Part shown: positions 23,345 through 33,418 of the stretch, piece after piece | Layout of the letters: every line of letters starts with the position of its first letter | Numbering within the stretch: the first letter of the stretch is position 1 | Assembly: GCF_000711695.1 (NCBI RefSeq) | Contig: NW_013547019.1 | Coordinates: forward strand, 1-64,000 | Length of the DNA stretch: 64,000 bases | Direction of reading: 5' to 3' | Source of the DNA: Tilletiaria anomala UBC 951 | Lineage: Eukaryota > Basidiomycota > Exobasidiomycetes > Georgefischeriales > Tilletiariaceae | Notes under the pieces: generated by a model | The model's database searches: none | What the model saw: the letters and a program-made list of their open reading frames with translations, nothing else | What the model was told of the DNA's origin: nothing | Translations under genes and position numbers: made by a program

Positions 23345-26052
23345 TTATGCATTTCGCCACCCCAGCTCCTGCAGAGTCATCTCTTCGTCTTTCCATTGAT
23401 CTTCGTGGAACAATTCCGGCCCATCCTCGCCTTCGTATGGGATATGTACCCTCCTCACATGAAGGTGCTGAATGGATTTCCGTGCGCGTTGGGCAGTGGA
23501 GACCGAGCCAACCTGCGAGACAGCTAGTCGTGAGGGTCGGATGAGACTTGCCCGAGATGCCTTCAGTGGCGCAGCTGAGCGTCGAGCAGTTGGGGCGCCC
23601 TGGGATGAAGCGGTGGAGTTGGCTAATCGTAGCGTTGACAAGTCTGGAGCAGAGGATGGCGGAGGCCGCTGGACGCGTGTGAGGTTGGTAGCCGGCCGTA
23701 AGTTGAGGGGCATGTCGAGACTGCGGAACATGGCGAGCTGGTCTGCAAGCAACTGATGCTGTTTGACTGCTTCGTCGCGCTCGATATAGGCAGCGATGAG
23801 CTGCTGTTTACATTCATCGAGCTCCCTTCTGATCTTGCTGATGTGATGCACCTTCTGGAAGGGGTTGGTGTGCCCGACCAACTCGGCATTGATCGCTGAG
23901 AGTGCTGCTGCCTCCTCTTCCGCAAGAGCGTTTCGGCTGATTAGAGCCTGTGCTTCGACTTGCAGAGCTTCGTATGCCCGCTCATATTTGACTGCGCTGT
24001 CAAGTGCTTCCTCAAGTCTATTCAAACAAGACAACAGATGAGCCCCCAGACTTTTACCATGGCTATCGCCTCAGCAAGCTCACACCAAGTTTTGCTTTTG
24101 CAAATGCTCTTCTTTTGCCTTTGCATGGCCAAGGTTGCGGATGATCGCCTTGATGTGTCCCTTTGCACTTTCAAGCTCTTCAGTAACTGTTTTAAGCTCG
24201 TCCCGTAATTCTCGCAACTCTGCTTGATCCTCCCACTCATATTTTTGCAGCTGATGCAGTTGGTCGTCGAAACCGTTTCGCTCTTTCCGCAATGTCAAGA
24301 CCTCCTTGTCACGAGCACTTGCTCCCTTTCGCAGCTCATCTGCCTCCGAACGAAGCGCTGACAACTCCTTCTCGGCGAGCAACTTTGCGGTTGCATTATC
24401 TGTCACCCTGCATCGAACATCCTCCATGAGGGCGAGCATCCGAATGTTCTCCACACGGAGGACATCCGACTCTCTCCGCGCAAGGTCCAAAGCGAACGCA
24501 AGGGTTTTTCGCTCCTCGCGCCATTCAGCTCGCTCCTGTTCGATACCTTCAGCATCAAGATGGAGCTGGGCAGGCAGATTTGAATCGTCGTGGCGAAGCT
24601 GGAGCAGTGTGTCGATATCGGCTTGCAAGGACGCAAGTATTGCATAATCGACTCTCTGGTTGTTTTGCGCTTGATCTGAAGCTGCACACAGCTGCTGCAC
24701 CTTCGCCTCCTGCTCTTTGAAGCGCTGGACAAGAAGCGAATTCTGGACGACAAGTCCATCATTCTCCAGTGTAGTTGCTTCTAGCACTCTTTCCATATGA
24801 TGTACTTCTGCTACGGTCGCGAGCACAACGTCTTGCATCACGCAGAGGTTATGTCGTAACTGGGCGAGTTCGACCTCGGCTTCGACTTTTTCGCCCACTT
24901 CCAGGGTCATAGCTAGCTCCTGATCATGGAGGTCTTGTCGAAGGTGCTCGTTTTCTTCGGCGAGATACTCGTGCTCCTGCCCAAGTCTCTCCATGTCTTC
25001 GCTGAGTTGAGCTCTAGCAGCTGATAGGGTTCCTTCGAGGTCGTATATCTGTCTCTGCTGCTCCAGTTGCACCTGCTCCGCTTTGCTAAGAGCTCGCCGC
25101 AAGATATTGGCCTCCGCAACAGCACCTGAATAGCCCAGAGCCAGGTCTTTTGCTTCTTTCTGAGCCAATTCCTGCTGATGAGCCAGCTCAGCTCGCAGCG
25201 AAGCAACTTCTTGCTTGGAAGCCTCTTCTCTGGTCTTGTGTGCAGCTTTTCGTTCCGCGAATTGTCGCTGCCCTCTCGCAAGCTCTTCTGCTTGATGCTG
25301 CTTTGACTCCTCGTGCAGCCTCACAAGCGTGTTCAGACGGTCCCGAGCAGTGACATCGTCCACAGTGGACTTTGATGCTTTATCCCGAAAAGCTGCCGCT
25401 TTTTCTTCACTCTTCTCAAGCTGTGCCTTGAGCTTCTCGGCACGTTGATTCGAAAGGCCTTCGCGAAATGATATGGCATTTGCATTAATCGTAATAGTCA
25501 AAAAGCACTTCCCATCCAGATACTCACGAAGATCAGTGATGATGTTTGTTTTCTCATTGGTAAGCGTGGTCTTCTCTCTCTGCAGACATTCCACCTTTGC
25601 TTCCGCCTTCGTTAAGCGTTCTTGTAGCTTGTTCGCGTCGGAAGAGCGATTCTGTATGGATTTCACGGTCAGGGTATTTTCTTTGGCAGACTTTCCCAGA
25701 GGTAGAGTTTCAATTGAGTCTGCCCCACGAGCGAGAGAAACCCGTCAGGCTGGCTGCGAGCGTGGTGATATCTCCCATTATCAAGAGCTCACCAGGAGCG
25801 AGCTGTTTCCCTTGCGAGTACTTCATCCTCGCATCGGAGTCGAACATAGCACCGCGTTTGTACTTGTTAGTGTTTTCCGGCTGAGGATCATATGTGTTCG
25901 GACCTGGGGTGTCCGCCGGCGCTGGATTGATGCAACACCAAGAGGGGGTGGGGTATGGGCTATACATGAATATCCCGCAGCACGGGCCATCATAAATGGA
26001 AAGGCACGAACTCACGGCTAAATGGCCCTTTGCGCGGGGCTTTGCTGAACAT
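23345..26052 (-). CDS. RHAMM/HMMR-like spindle coiled-coil protein
   Basis: Five exons: 26052-26016, 25921-25793, 25719-25528, 25458-24084 and 24017-23345, 801 residues. The N-terminus MFSKAPRKGPFSPPADTPGP followed by NTYDP resembles the start of animal HMMR (M-S-F-x-K-A-P-x-K-x-F, then P-G-x-Y-D), and the basic KYKRGAMFD stretch follows as in that family. Residues about 60-640 are coiled coil. The C-terminal part has NAELVGHTNPFQKVHHISKI, the HMMR C-terminal motif (L/N-x-x-L-x-G-H-x-N-x-x-Q-K-I-x-H-V-x-K-L) shared with KIF15-type proteins. Animal HMMR is a centrosome/spindle factor; a spindle role here is inferred. The 69-nt intron at 25,527-25,459 is a multiple of three with no stop and a weak AAG acceptor, so a 23-residue longer form is possible. 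Confidence 0.82.
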
Positions 26053-27891
26053 CTCGCAAGAAATACAAGCCTGGCAATATCCCAATGCAAATTAGTATTG
26101 CGCGGTTTCTACCAGTTGCCACTCGGGCCACTGGATGGTCAAGGGTGGTGGAGCTGAAATAATGGCCTTGCAATGGCAGCTGTAGGTTTGAGCGATTCTC
26201 CTTGCAGGGTGTGCGTGCTTCAGCAGAGCTAGGTTACACCTTATACCGGCATATTGCGACAGTGTCAATCTTGAGCGCCGGAGCTCTGGCAATCAAATTC
26301 CCGACGCTTTGGGGCTGGAAAGGGCTCTTACTTTAAAGGATAACGAAGTGCGAATCAGCCGAATTGTGTCAAGCCTTGTGGGCTTGGCTTGAAGGCCTGT
26401 ACGCTTGTTCAGGTCTTCGTCGCCAGACAATTTGCGATGCTCGCGACGTGGCTGGCACCAGACTTCATAGCCCTGTTGGGTTGCTGTTTTATCTACACGC
26501 GTCTGTCACACCGAAGCGCGAATCCAGCTACAGCAAATCACGTGATGTGTCCAATCAGGCCACGTTGAAAGGTAGGGTTGTGCTGGTTCACGCGGCACTC
26601 CCAATGAACTTCGGCATTCGGAGTAAGTGGGCGAGGAAAAATATAGTCACACGCTTATCCCGCTCGCTGCGCGCCAACCGCAGTAAGCGTCCGACCGTTG
26701 GGAGTGTGGGGAAGGGGAAGAGCAGTGGAATGCTGGCAGTGCATGTGGAGTGGCGCCGTGCAAAGTGACACACCTATGAAATGAGCAATACTTTTCTGTG
26801 GTTCATCATTGCTGATTCTGACTGTGACGTCTGCGCCTGCAGAGAGTCTGAGACCGCTAGTCTCCAGTAACGTGCGGAGCCTCGACCTGCGTATCCTGAA
26901 TTCCTGATCGGCGCCCGGTAGTCGTCGGCACAATGTCGCCGGTCGGTTCTTCGGTATTGAGAGTTTGTCAGAGCGGTCAAACTCGACAGGTCGAACCGTC
27001 GAACGGCCAACGTTGACTTTGACATCGTTGCTACACAGTGCTACACTGCGCCGAGAATTGGAGTAGGCAGTACTCTGAGGCGCCGGAGTATGGACACTGC
27101 TGGACATCGCCAACAATATTTCATAGCTGACGGCTGCTGGATAGAAGGGCATCTGACGCTTGGGAGCCTGTGAGAGCGCTTTGTGGCATCCATACAGCGC
27201 TACAGGCGCACACTCGCTGGTCCATCGTGCGCTTCTCCCTGCTTCTCTTATTTACTATTTCAATGTCTATGTACTGACCAGTTCACTCTTGCGCACCGTG
27301 GCAATTAGCCTGGCGGCCTTCTGTACTGTCAAAGATACAGTTGATGGATCTACTTACATACACGTGTAATACGCTGCGCCTGCAACAAGGTTCTGTAACC
27401 ATTGAAGCTTCAAGCCAGACTCCAAGACTTCGCTCACTCTAGTCCCTTCTCCTGACTATTGACTCGCCTAGCTGGCAGGTCTGGGCCTGCTAGATTCTTC
27501 ACAGATGCACATTGATGTTCGATTTACTCGTCGACTCCCTGTGCCTGCTTTCATCTCATAGCAATGTTGACCTCCCCGGATTCTGGGGACCCCTGAATCG
27601 TTGGGAGACTTACATTCGCAATTCGCATCAGCGTACAAGAGCTTTCACCAAGTAAGCACAAGTTTCCACCACATCTCATCGTCATTGCAGGCCACGCACG
27701 ACCCTGGGGTACAAGTTCAGGCTGATTATCGACGGTCGGCATCTTCGACTTGTATCGCGATCTCTACCTCTTGCAGCTCTCATCACTTGCACCTTCACGT
27801 CGAATGACTAGTCGAGCTTGTTGATCTGAATCAGGTGTCCCAGGGCGGTACAACTGCTCATTATCGTCTTTTGCTCTGACTCATCAGCTTC
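26053..27891. other. Divergent intergenic region upstream of MCM1
   Basis: A 1.8 kb region between two divergent starts. Apart from the doubtful ORF listed separately nothing is recognised. The length suggests an extended upstream regulatory region or 5' UTR for the MADS-box gene. Confidence 0.4.
26655..27152 (-). CDS. Doubtful 165-codon hypothetical ORF
   Basis: An ATG-started frame (MPFYPAAVSY) runs for 165 codons between the divergent RHAMM-like and MADS genes. It is serine/arginine-rich with no recognised domain, membrane helix or signal. A GTGTGT donor-like site near 26,774 could end a real exon there, but I could not place the next exon. It may be noise in a promoter region. Confidence 0.2.
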   Translation of the reverse strand: MPFYPAAVSYEILLAMSSSVHTPAPQSTAYSNSRRSVALCSNDVKVNVGRSTVRPVEFDRSDKLSIPKNRPATLCRRLPGADQEFRIRRSRLRTLLETSGLRLSAGADVTVRISNDEPQKSIAHFIGVSLCTAPLHMHCQHSTALPLPHTPNGRTLTAVGAQRAG

Positions 27892-29827
27892 ATGTCTTCG
27901 GTACCTCGGGCTAGCTCGGGAGTTGACTCGCCGCGCCTGTCACCTCGCAAACGGCTGCCGAGCCCACGTGAAGTTAACCCGGCGCATCAAAAGGGCGTAC
28001 CCCCTGTCCGTATTGCATCCAGTGGCGAAATCAACTTCGTTCAGGACCTGGATCTGTACTCGAGCCTTCCAGGTGGCCTCGCTTTCATCGGGCGCAGATC
28101 CTCCAACGAACAGAGCAAAGACATGTTCTTGTCCGCCATGTCCCACTCTTCCAATCAAGACCACGCCGCTTACATGAGCTCCGATCACCCGGTACATCCT
28201 GGTCTTCTCTCCTCCCATTACCTGTCGCCGCATCTCGACACCAGCAGCCTAAGTCCCGCGGAGAGTCACTCCACCAGCGACTCCAGTTCGCCACTCGCTC
28301 CTCTGCAGCCGCTGCCTCCATCATCTGTCGATCCAAGGAACAATCAGAGACAAGCCTCGTCCCACGGCTCAACCTCACTTCACCTTGTCGACCCGATGAG
28401 TATGATGGCGTCTCCTCAAACCACTTTGCACACAAGCGATCACAACCAGGTCTATACCTTACCATATGGTTCCATTCAGCTGGCCACGGAAGCGCAGCAG
28501 AGACTCTTCTCAGGCGGAAGTGGCGCACTCGGGTTAAACGAACTCGGCGAGCAGGAGTGTGATGAGGATATTCATGGTTTGGATTCGGACGACGATGAAG
28601 ACGACGATGAAGCGCCAACAGCTACCACCGCGTCTGCCGCCAAAGTCAAAGGTAAAGTATCAAGCAGTCCTCAGGGAAAAGGCAAAGCTGGCATGGCCAA
28701 AGCAAAGGCTGCCGTCAAGGGGAAGCAGGACTCGAAGACGGGTCGCCGCAAGATCAACATTTCATTCATTGAAGATGACGCAAGGCGTCATATCACTTTC
28801 AGCAAACGCAAAGCCGGCATTATGAAGAAGGTACGCCCGGCGCGTCGCTGTCTTATCGTTGGCGGTTCATGACTGACTTCGCAACGTCCATGACCAGGCC
28901 TATGAGCTTGCCACCCTCACAGGCACACAGGTTCTTCTGCTCGTGGTGTCTTCGACCGGTCTCGTGTACACGTTTTCCACACCCAAGCTGAAGCCAGTTG
29001 TCCGAGATCGCGAGGGAAGAGAGCTCATCCAGACATGTCTTAACGCCCCTGACCCAATCCCAGGCGATGAAGCTACCAGCAGCAGCGCTCCTAGCACTTC
29101 GACGGATGCAAGTTCAGTACCCATGCGATCGGCCTCATCGTATCGATCCTCCTCTCAGCCAACACGGGCTGATCTGATGCAAAGCTGCCGCACACCTACG
29201 ATCGACAGCCGCATCAAGTCACCGCGTATTCGCGCCTCATCACCGAATCGACCGAATAAAAGGAGGCGGACTGCATCCAGCCTGAACGAGTCTACGACCA
29301 TGTGCGCCAGCGGAGATGTCCAAGAGAATGACAACCAAGCAACCGGATCGGACAATGGTGCTGTGGGGAGACTCATCGGGCGCCAGAGAGATGACGCTGC
29401 AGCTGCTGTCGCAATGGCCAATCATTCGCATGCCAGCCATACCCGCCGAGCCTCTCTGCAGCCCATGTCATTGCAGCAGAACGTCACCAATGCCTTCGCG
29501 CATCCTGCAGCGAAGCAATTTAACCTGATGCAAGGCGTCCAGCGCACGCAACACGACACGCACATTCGCAGCGTCAGCGCGTTGAACCCTAGTGAGGATC
29601 CCCGCATGCATGGAAACCATGCCATCAGCGGCCTGCCGCAGCCGACGTTCATCAGCGCAGACGACGAGCAACAGCTTGCCAATGCAATACCGTGGATATC
29701 TGGACTCAGTACAAAGCTTCTCTATGATACACCCAAAGGCCAGAATGCTTCTTTCTGGGGCACAGGTCCCATGCTTGGCAGCATGACGGATGGTTCCGAT
29801 CCCGGCGCACAACATTGGGGACGCTGA
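27892..29827 (+). CDS. MCM1: MCM1/SRF-type MADS-box transcription factor
   Basis: Homeotic-type general regulator that binds CC-A/T-rich-GG boxes with partner factors to control mating, cell cycle and metabolism genes. Two exons, 27892-28830 and 28898-29827 (67-nt intron), 622 residues. The MADS domain (about 283-340) contains GRRKINISFIEDDARRHITF and SKRKAGIMKK just before the intron, then AYELATLTGTQVLLLVVSST and GLVYTFSTPKLKP, followed by the SAM-type extension ELIQTCLNAPD that marks the Mcm1/SRF branch rather than MEF2. Unlike yeast Mcm1, where the domain is near the N-terminus, 282 residues of Ser/Pro-rich sequence with an acidic run (DDDEDDDE) precede it. The C-terminal 280 residues are low complexity. 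Confidence 0.95.
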
Positions 29828-30133
29828 CAGATGTTGGCACGCCAGCGTGACTTTCGCTTCGCTTCACCACTATTACTAGACCTTCACCGCTATTTTTTTA
29901 CATTGCGCATTTGGTATTCTACATTATGCATGCAATAAATCTTGGGGATAGACAAAACTGATGCGAGTATTACGCCGCCAACACCCTTGTGAATGACCAA
30001 GATGATCATAGGAGGTAGGGGGTAAATTGGATGTATGAGCGCCACACGTTGCAGCACACGCTTTCATGTCCATGTAGTGCACTCTGATGCAAAGGAATGT
30101 TCCGTGTCAGCCTTGCCCTGTATGGTTTGTGCA
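29828..30133. other. Convergent intergenic region
   Basis: Between the stops of MCM1 (plus) and the 1,094-residue gene (minus). It holds the two 3' UTRs. No other feature seen. Confidence 0.45.
29934..29939 (+). terminator. Possible polyadenylation signal of MCM1
   Basis: AATAAA about 107 bases after the stop codon, in an A/T-rich 3' flank. Fungal signals are degenerate, so this is only suggestive. Confidence 0.35.
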
Positions 30134-33100
30134 TCATGGGCGCCCAGCGAGAGAGGCTTGCTCACCCATTCCCACGAGCGATACTGCTGCACGCCACAAG
30201 TCTCTCCTCGTGATTGCTTGAATGTGACTCTCCTCTGGATCACGTCGGAGGATTGCCTGGCTGATGGCAAGTGACGCTGCAAATGGAACGCTGCCTCCAG
30301 ATCCCTTGTCTGCAGAGGTCATTTTTGCCAACTCCAAGACCTGCAGTGCGACGCCGAGGTGGAAAGAGCGCAAGTTCCACTGAACGAGGGCCCGCTGCTC
30401 CTTATCGAGGATAACCCATGGCTCCCAGCGCCATGCATCGCCGCCCCAATACCCAGTGATCTTGTCGCAAACGTTCTCGGTGGACCGCTCACGTTCTATA
30501 CGATGTCTGAGAAGGCCAGTAAGCGGGCTCTGTCGAGCTTCGATGTGCTTTACATTTCTCGGAGGATGCAGGTCGACGTCTGGCAAAGATGGTGGAGCAA
30601 GGGGAGATGCTGAGCGCGATCGAGGGATGTGAGGCCCAAGCTGAGCAGTAGCAGCGTTTTGAGCTTCGAGCCATGCTTCAGAGATGGATGGCGCAGTACT
30701 ACCGAAGCCGTTGCTCTTCCTCGTTTGGGCCTTCTTTCTGGACGAGGCGTCCTCATCGTTGCGGTTTGAAATAATAGAAAGTCTGCGCGCCGACGAAACT
30801 GATCGCGTTTGCTTCCTTTTCGAACGAGACGACAATATGCTCCGCTTGCACTTTCCGGCAGCATTCCTTTGCCGTTTTCGCTTGTTCAGCTTCTCGGCTT
30901 GTCGATTTTGCCTCTCGTTCTCCTCGGAGTCGTACGGCCGCTCCTCATCATCTTCCTCGGTCTCAGACCCGATGGAGATCGCATCGTTGTAGAATGGCCG
31001 CGGACGCTTGCTAAGCGACTCTGTGTCATCCAGCAACGCCTTGAGCGCGTCCAGCTCAGGCCTTCGTCCTAAACATGCTTCATCTGAGCTACCTGTTGAG
31101 TCCTTGTCATCTCTGCGCCCAATTGTGCCCTTCGATAGCCTCGGTGGAGGCAGGTTGGGGTCGACCCATCCAACCGAACGAGCACGGGCTATCGAATCCC
31201 TGGTGCGTTTGATGATCAACCCTGCTTCCGGTTCGTCCCGCCAAACCGCGTCCTCGCAAAAGAATGGGTGTGCTGGGAGTAACTCTTGCTCCCGAGACTC
31301 TGTGGTTTTGGTATACAACTTCTCCTTGCCTTTTGCTCGTTCACCTGCTGAATTTCCAACTGAACGCTGCGTCCCAGCCTTTGCTGCATTCGGGTGTGTG
31401 ATCTGAACTTTGATCGCCTCTGCCTCTGCCTCGGCATCTGCTTCTGCCACCGCTTTTCCTTCTGGCTCTGGTTCAGCTTTGGTTTTTGTTTTTGTTGTTG
31501 TTTTAGTTTTAGATTTGGCTTCGGCTTCGGCCCCTTCTTCGCCTCGGGCCCCAGCTTCAGGTTTAAGCGTCGAATCGGCTTCGGCGCGCAATTGTGCTTC
31601 TGTTTTTGCCTCCACATCTGCCTCAGCTGCAGGGACGTCTTCTGCCTTGGCTGATGCTTCTTTCTCTGCCTGCGGCTCTGCCACAAGCTCTGGATCAAGC
31701 AGGCGCCCATCAAACGGCAGAGGCTTTTCTGCCAGCAGTTCTTCGCCGCCTTCGTCGTCTTCGTCAGGCGACAGGCTTACCGCTTCTCTAGAAAGCGATT
31801 TTTCCTGGCCTAACTCTGATCTTCCTTTCTTCTGGGCCCTTTCCTTGAGCTCTGCTGCACCATTCGTGAGTGCAACAAACTTTTCATCTGCCATTTCATC
31901 GGTCTCTCCATTTGTCTCCGCTCGGTTCGGATGTCGAGTAGCCCTTGTGACTTGGCGACCCGAGTCGGGTGATAACTCAGAATGCAAGAAGGCTATGTTC
32001 GATTCGACTCGTCGACGTAGGGACGAGCTGAGTTGCGATTTGCTTACGGTTGGTGACTTAGAAGGGGCGCGCAATGGCACATGTCGGACAAGCAGGCCTG
32101 ATCTACGGAGCGGCCAAGCGGTTGACCTTAAGGCAGAGCTCGCTTTGAGGGAGATGTCATGGCTGACCAAAGTTTCCCAGCTAACATCCGACGTCCTGCT
32201 GCCGGGTATCTTGAGGCCAGGTGCCTCTGAGCTTGCCAAGCTCTGATATGGCCTTCTGTCTGATCGATCTCCGATTGATTGCATTGATAACCCCCCTCCG
32301 GCATTTTGTGGGCTCGCGTGCGATTGCTCGTCAACTTTTCCCAGTGTGGAAGATGAACAAGCAGGAGCAAGACACTTTGGCGTTGGATGATACGAAGAGG
32401 TCAATTGATATTGTTTTGACGAGCTTTCCATTGTCTGTCCAGCCTTTCCCCGGCGTCGCACATCAGCCTTCCAAGCATTCCATATCTCATTTTTATCTGA
32501 AGAAATCTGAACTTCGCGGCCAGTCTCTGCCGCGCCCATGCTGACCGTTCCCTCAAGTTCCTTCCGAGGCCGCTGTTTTGAACGTGGTACCAAGGACTTG
32601 TACTTCGAAAGTGTATGTTTCGCAGGTTGTGTACTCTTCTTGATAGGACTGAGTTTGACTTTCTTCAGAACTGGTAAATCGAGACAGGAAGAATCATCGT
32701 GCAAGACAATGGTATCGTTCGATGACTTGTCAGCTTGAGAGTCGCCGGAATCAAATGCTGCCCTGCTGCTGTGATCGCCTCGGTTTCCTTGGATTTCCCC
32801 GGTGGAAGATGCGTACGGATATCTTGATGGCATTCGTAGCAAGGTGCAAGGTCCCCTGTTGCTTTCAGAAGCGGCTGAAGTTTGAGACGTACACGGTTCC
32901 CTGCTCAGCGTTGGTAGCATTCGACAAGGATAGCGGCTGCCGCGATGTAGCAATCCGGATGGGATAGAGTTATGAGAGATGGCGGCGTCCTGCGGAAGTC
33001 TGGCATCGCTAGAAGCGAGCGGAGGCTGAGAGGCAGAAGTTGAAACGATTGACCTGTGACCACGCCTCCAAGAATACGTTGCTGGCTGTGAGGCAGAGAA

Positions 33101-33418
33101 GCTGTCAAAGTCAGAGCCAACTCCTGGATGCAGTCGTGGCACGCTCTGCCTAGAAGTGGTGGCCAGATGAGAGATGCCTCTAGGCCCGGATGTGCCATCG
33201 TATATGGGAATCGATGGCCTGTCTGCGGCCGGAACGCCATGCAAAGTCCGTTCCTGTTCCGTGGGAAGCCCTTGATGCACATCCGCACGAGACTTTAAAA
33301 GGCTCAGAGCGGGTGGTCGTTGTTGCAGTCCGCCGAGCCGGAGGTCGCCAGTGCTGGAGCGCCTGATGTCATCAGCCTCGTCCCCTGGCCGTGACCGTCC
33401 AGCCGGGCTGCTGAGCAT
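30134..33418 (-). CDS. Unrecognised 1,094-residue protein with a conserved-looking C-terminus
   Basis: A single exon from the ATG at 33,418 to 30,134. Not recognised. Most is polar and probably disordered. At about residues 580-690 there is a long run of alternating A/E and K/T units (for example EAKSKTKTTTKTKTKAEPEP then ADAEAEAEA) with a highly repetitive base pattern at about 31,400-31,640. A basic stretch with two bipartite-like clusters (KLNKRKRQRN, RSKRKQTRS) lies further on and fits a nuclear protein. The last 110 residues look folded: CDKITGYWGGDAWRWEPWVI, QRALVQWNLRSFHLGVALQV, SLAISQAILRRD and DLWRAAVSLVGMGE, an aromatic-rich helical block. No catalytic motif is seen. Confidence 0.75.
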   Translation of the reverse strand: MLSSPAGRSRPGDEADDIRRSSTGDLRLGGLQQRPPALSLLKSRADVHQGLPTEQERTLHGVPAADRPSIPIYDGTSGPRGISHLATTSRQSVPRLHPGVGSDFDSFSASQPATYSWRRGHRSIVSTSASQPPLASSDARLPQDAAISHNSIPSGLLHRGSRYPCRMLPTLSREPCTSQTSAASESNRGPCTLLRMPSRYPYASSTGEIQGNRGDHSSRAAFDSGDSQADKSSNDTIVLHDDSSCLDLPVLKKVKLSPIKKSTQPAKHTLSKYKSLVPRSKQRPRKELEGTVSMGAAETGREVQISSDKNEIWNAWKADVRRRGKAGQTMESSSKQYQLTSSYHPTPKCLAPACSSSTLGKVDEQSHASPQNAGGGLSMQSIGDRSDRRPYQSLASSEAPGLKIPGSRTSDVSWETLVSHDISLKASSALRSTAWPLRRSGLLVRHVPLRAPSKSPTVSKSQLSSSLRRRVESNIAFLHSELSPDSGRQVTRATRHPNRAETNGETDEMADEKFVALTNGAAELKERAQKKGRSELGQEKSLSREAVSLSPDEDDEGGEELLAEKPLPFDGRLLDPELVAEPQAEKEASAKAEDVPAAEADVEAKTEAQLRAEADSTLKPEAGARGEEGAEAEAKSKTKTTTKTKTKAEPEPEGKAVAEADAEAEAEAIKVQITHPNAAKAGTQRSVGNSAGERAKGKEKLYTKTTESREQELLPAHPFFCEDAVWRDEPEAGLIIKRTRDSIARARSVGWVDPNLPPPRLSKGTIGRRDDKDSTGSSDEACLGRRPELDALKALLDDTESLSKRPRPFYNDAISIGSETEEDDEERPYDSEENERQNRQAEKLNKRKRQRNAAGKCKRSILSSRSKRKQTRSVSSARRLSIISNRNDEDASSRKKAQTRKSNGFGSTAPSISEAWLEAQNAATAQLGPHIPRSRSASPLAPPSLPDVDLHPPRNVKHIEARQSPLTGLLRHRIERERSTENVCDKITGYWGGDAWRWEPWVILDKEQRALVQWNLRSFHLGVALQVLELAKMTSADKGSGGSVPFAASLAISQAILRRDPEESHIQAITRRDLWRAAVSLVGMGEQASLAGRP

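Noticed and set aside
26364-26768. 134-codon plus-strand ORF with basic C-terminus
   Set aside because: No similarity and lies in a divergent promoter region; overlaps the equally weak minus-strand ORF.
31410-32246. 278-codon plus-strand ORF inside the 1,094-residue gene
   Set aside because: Mirror of the A/E-K/T repeat; no independent features.
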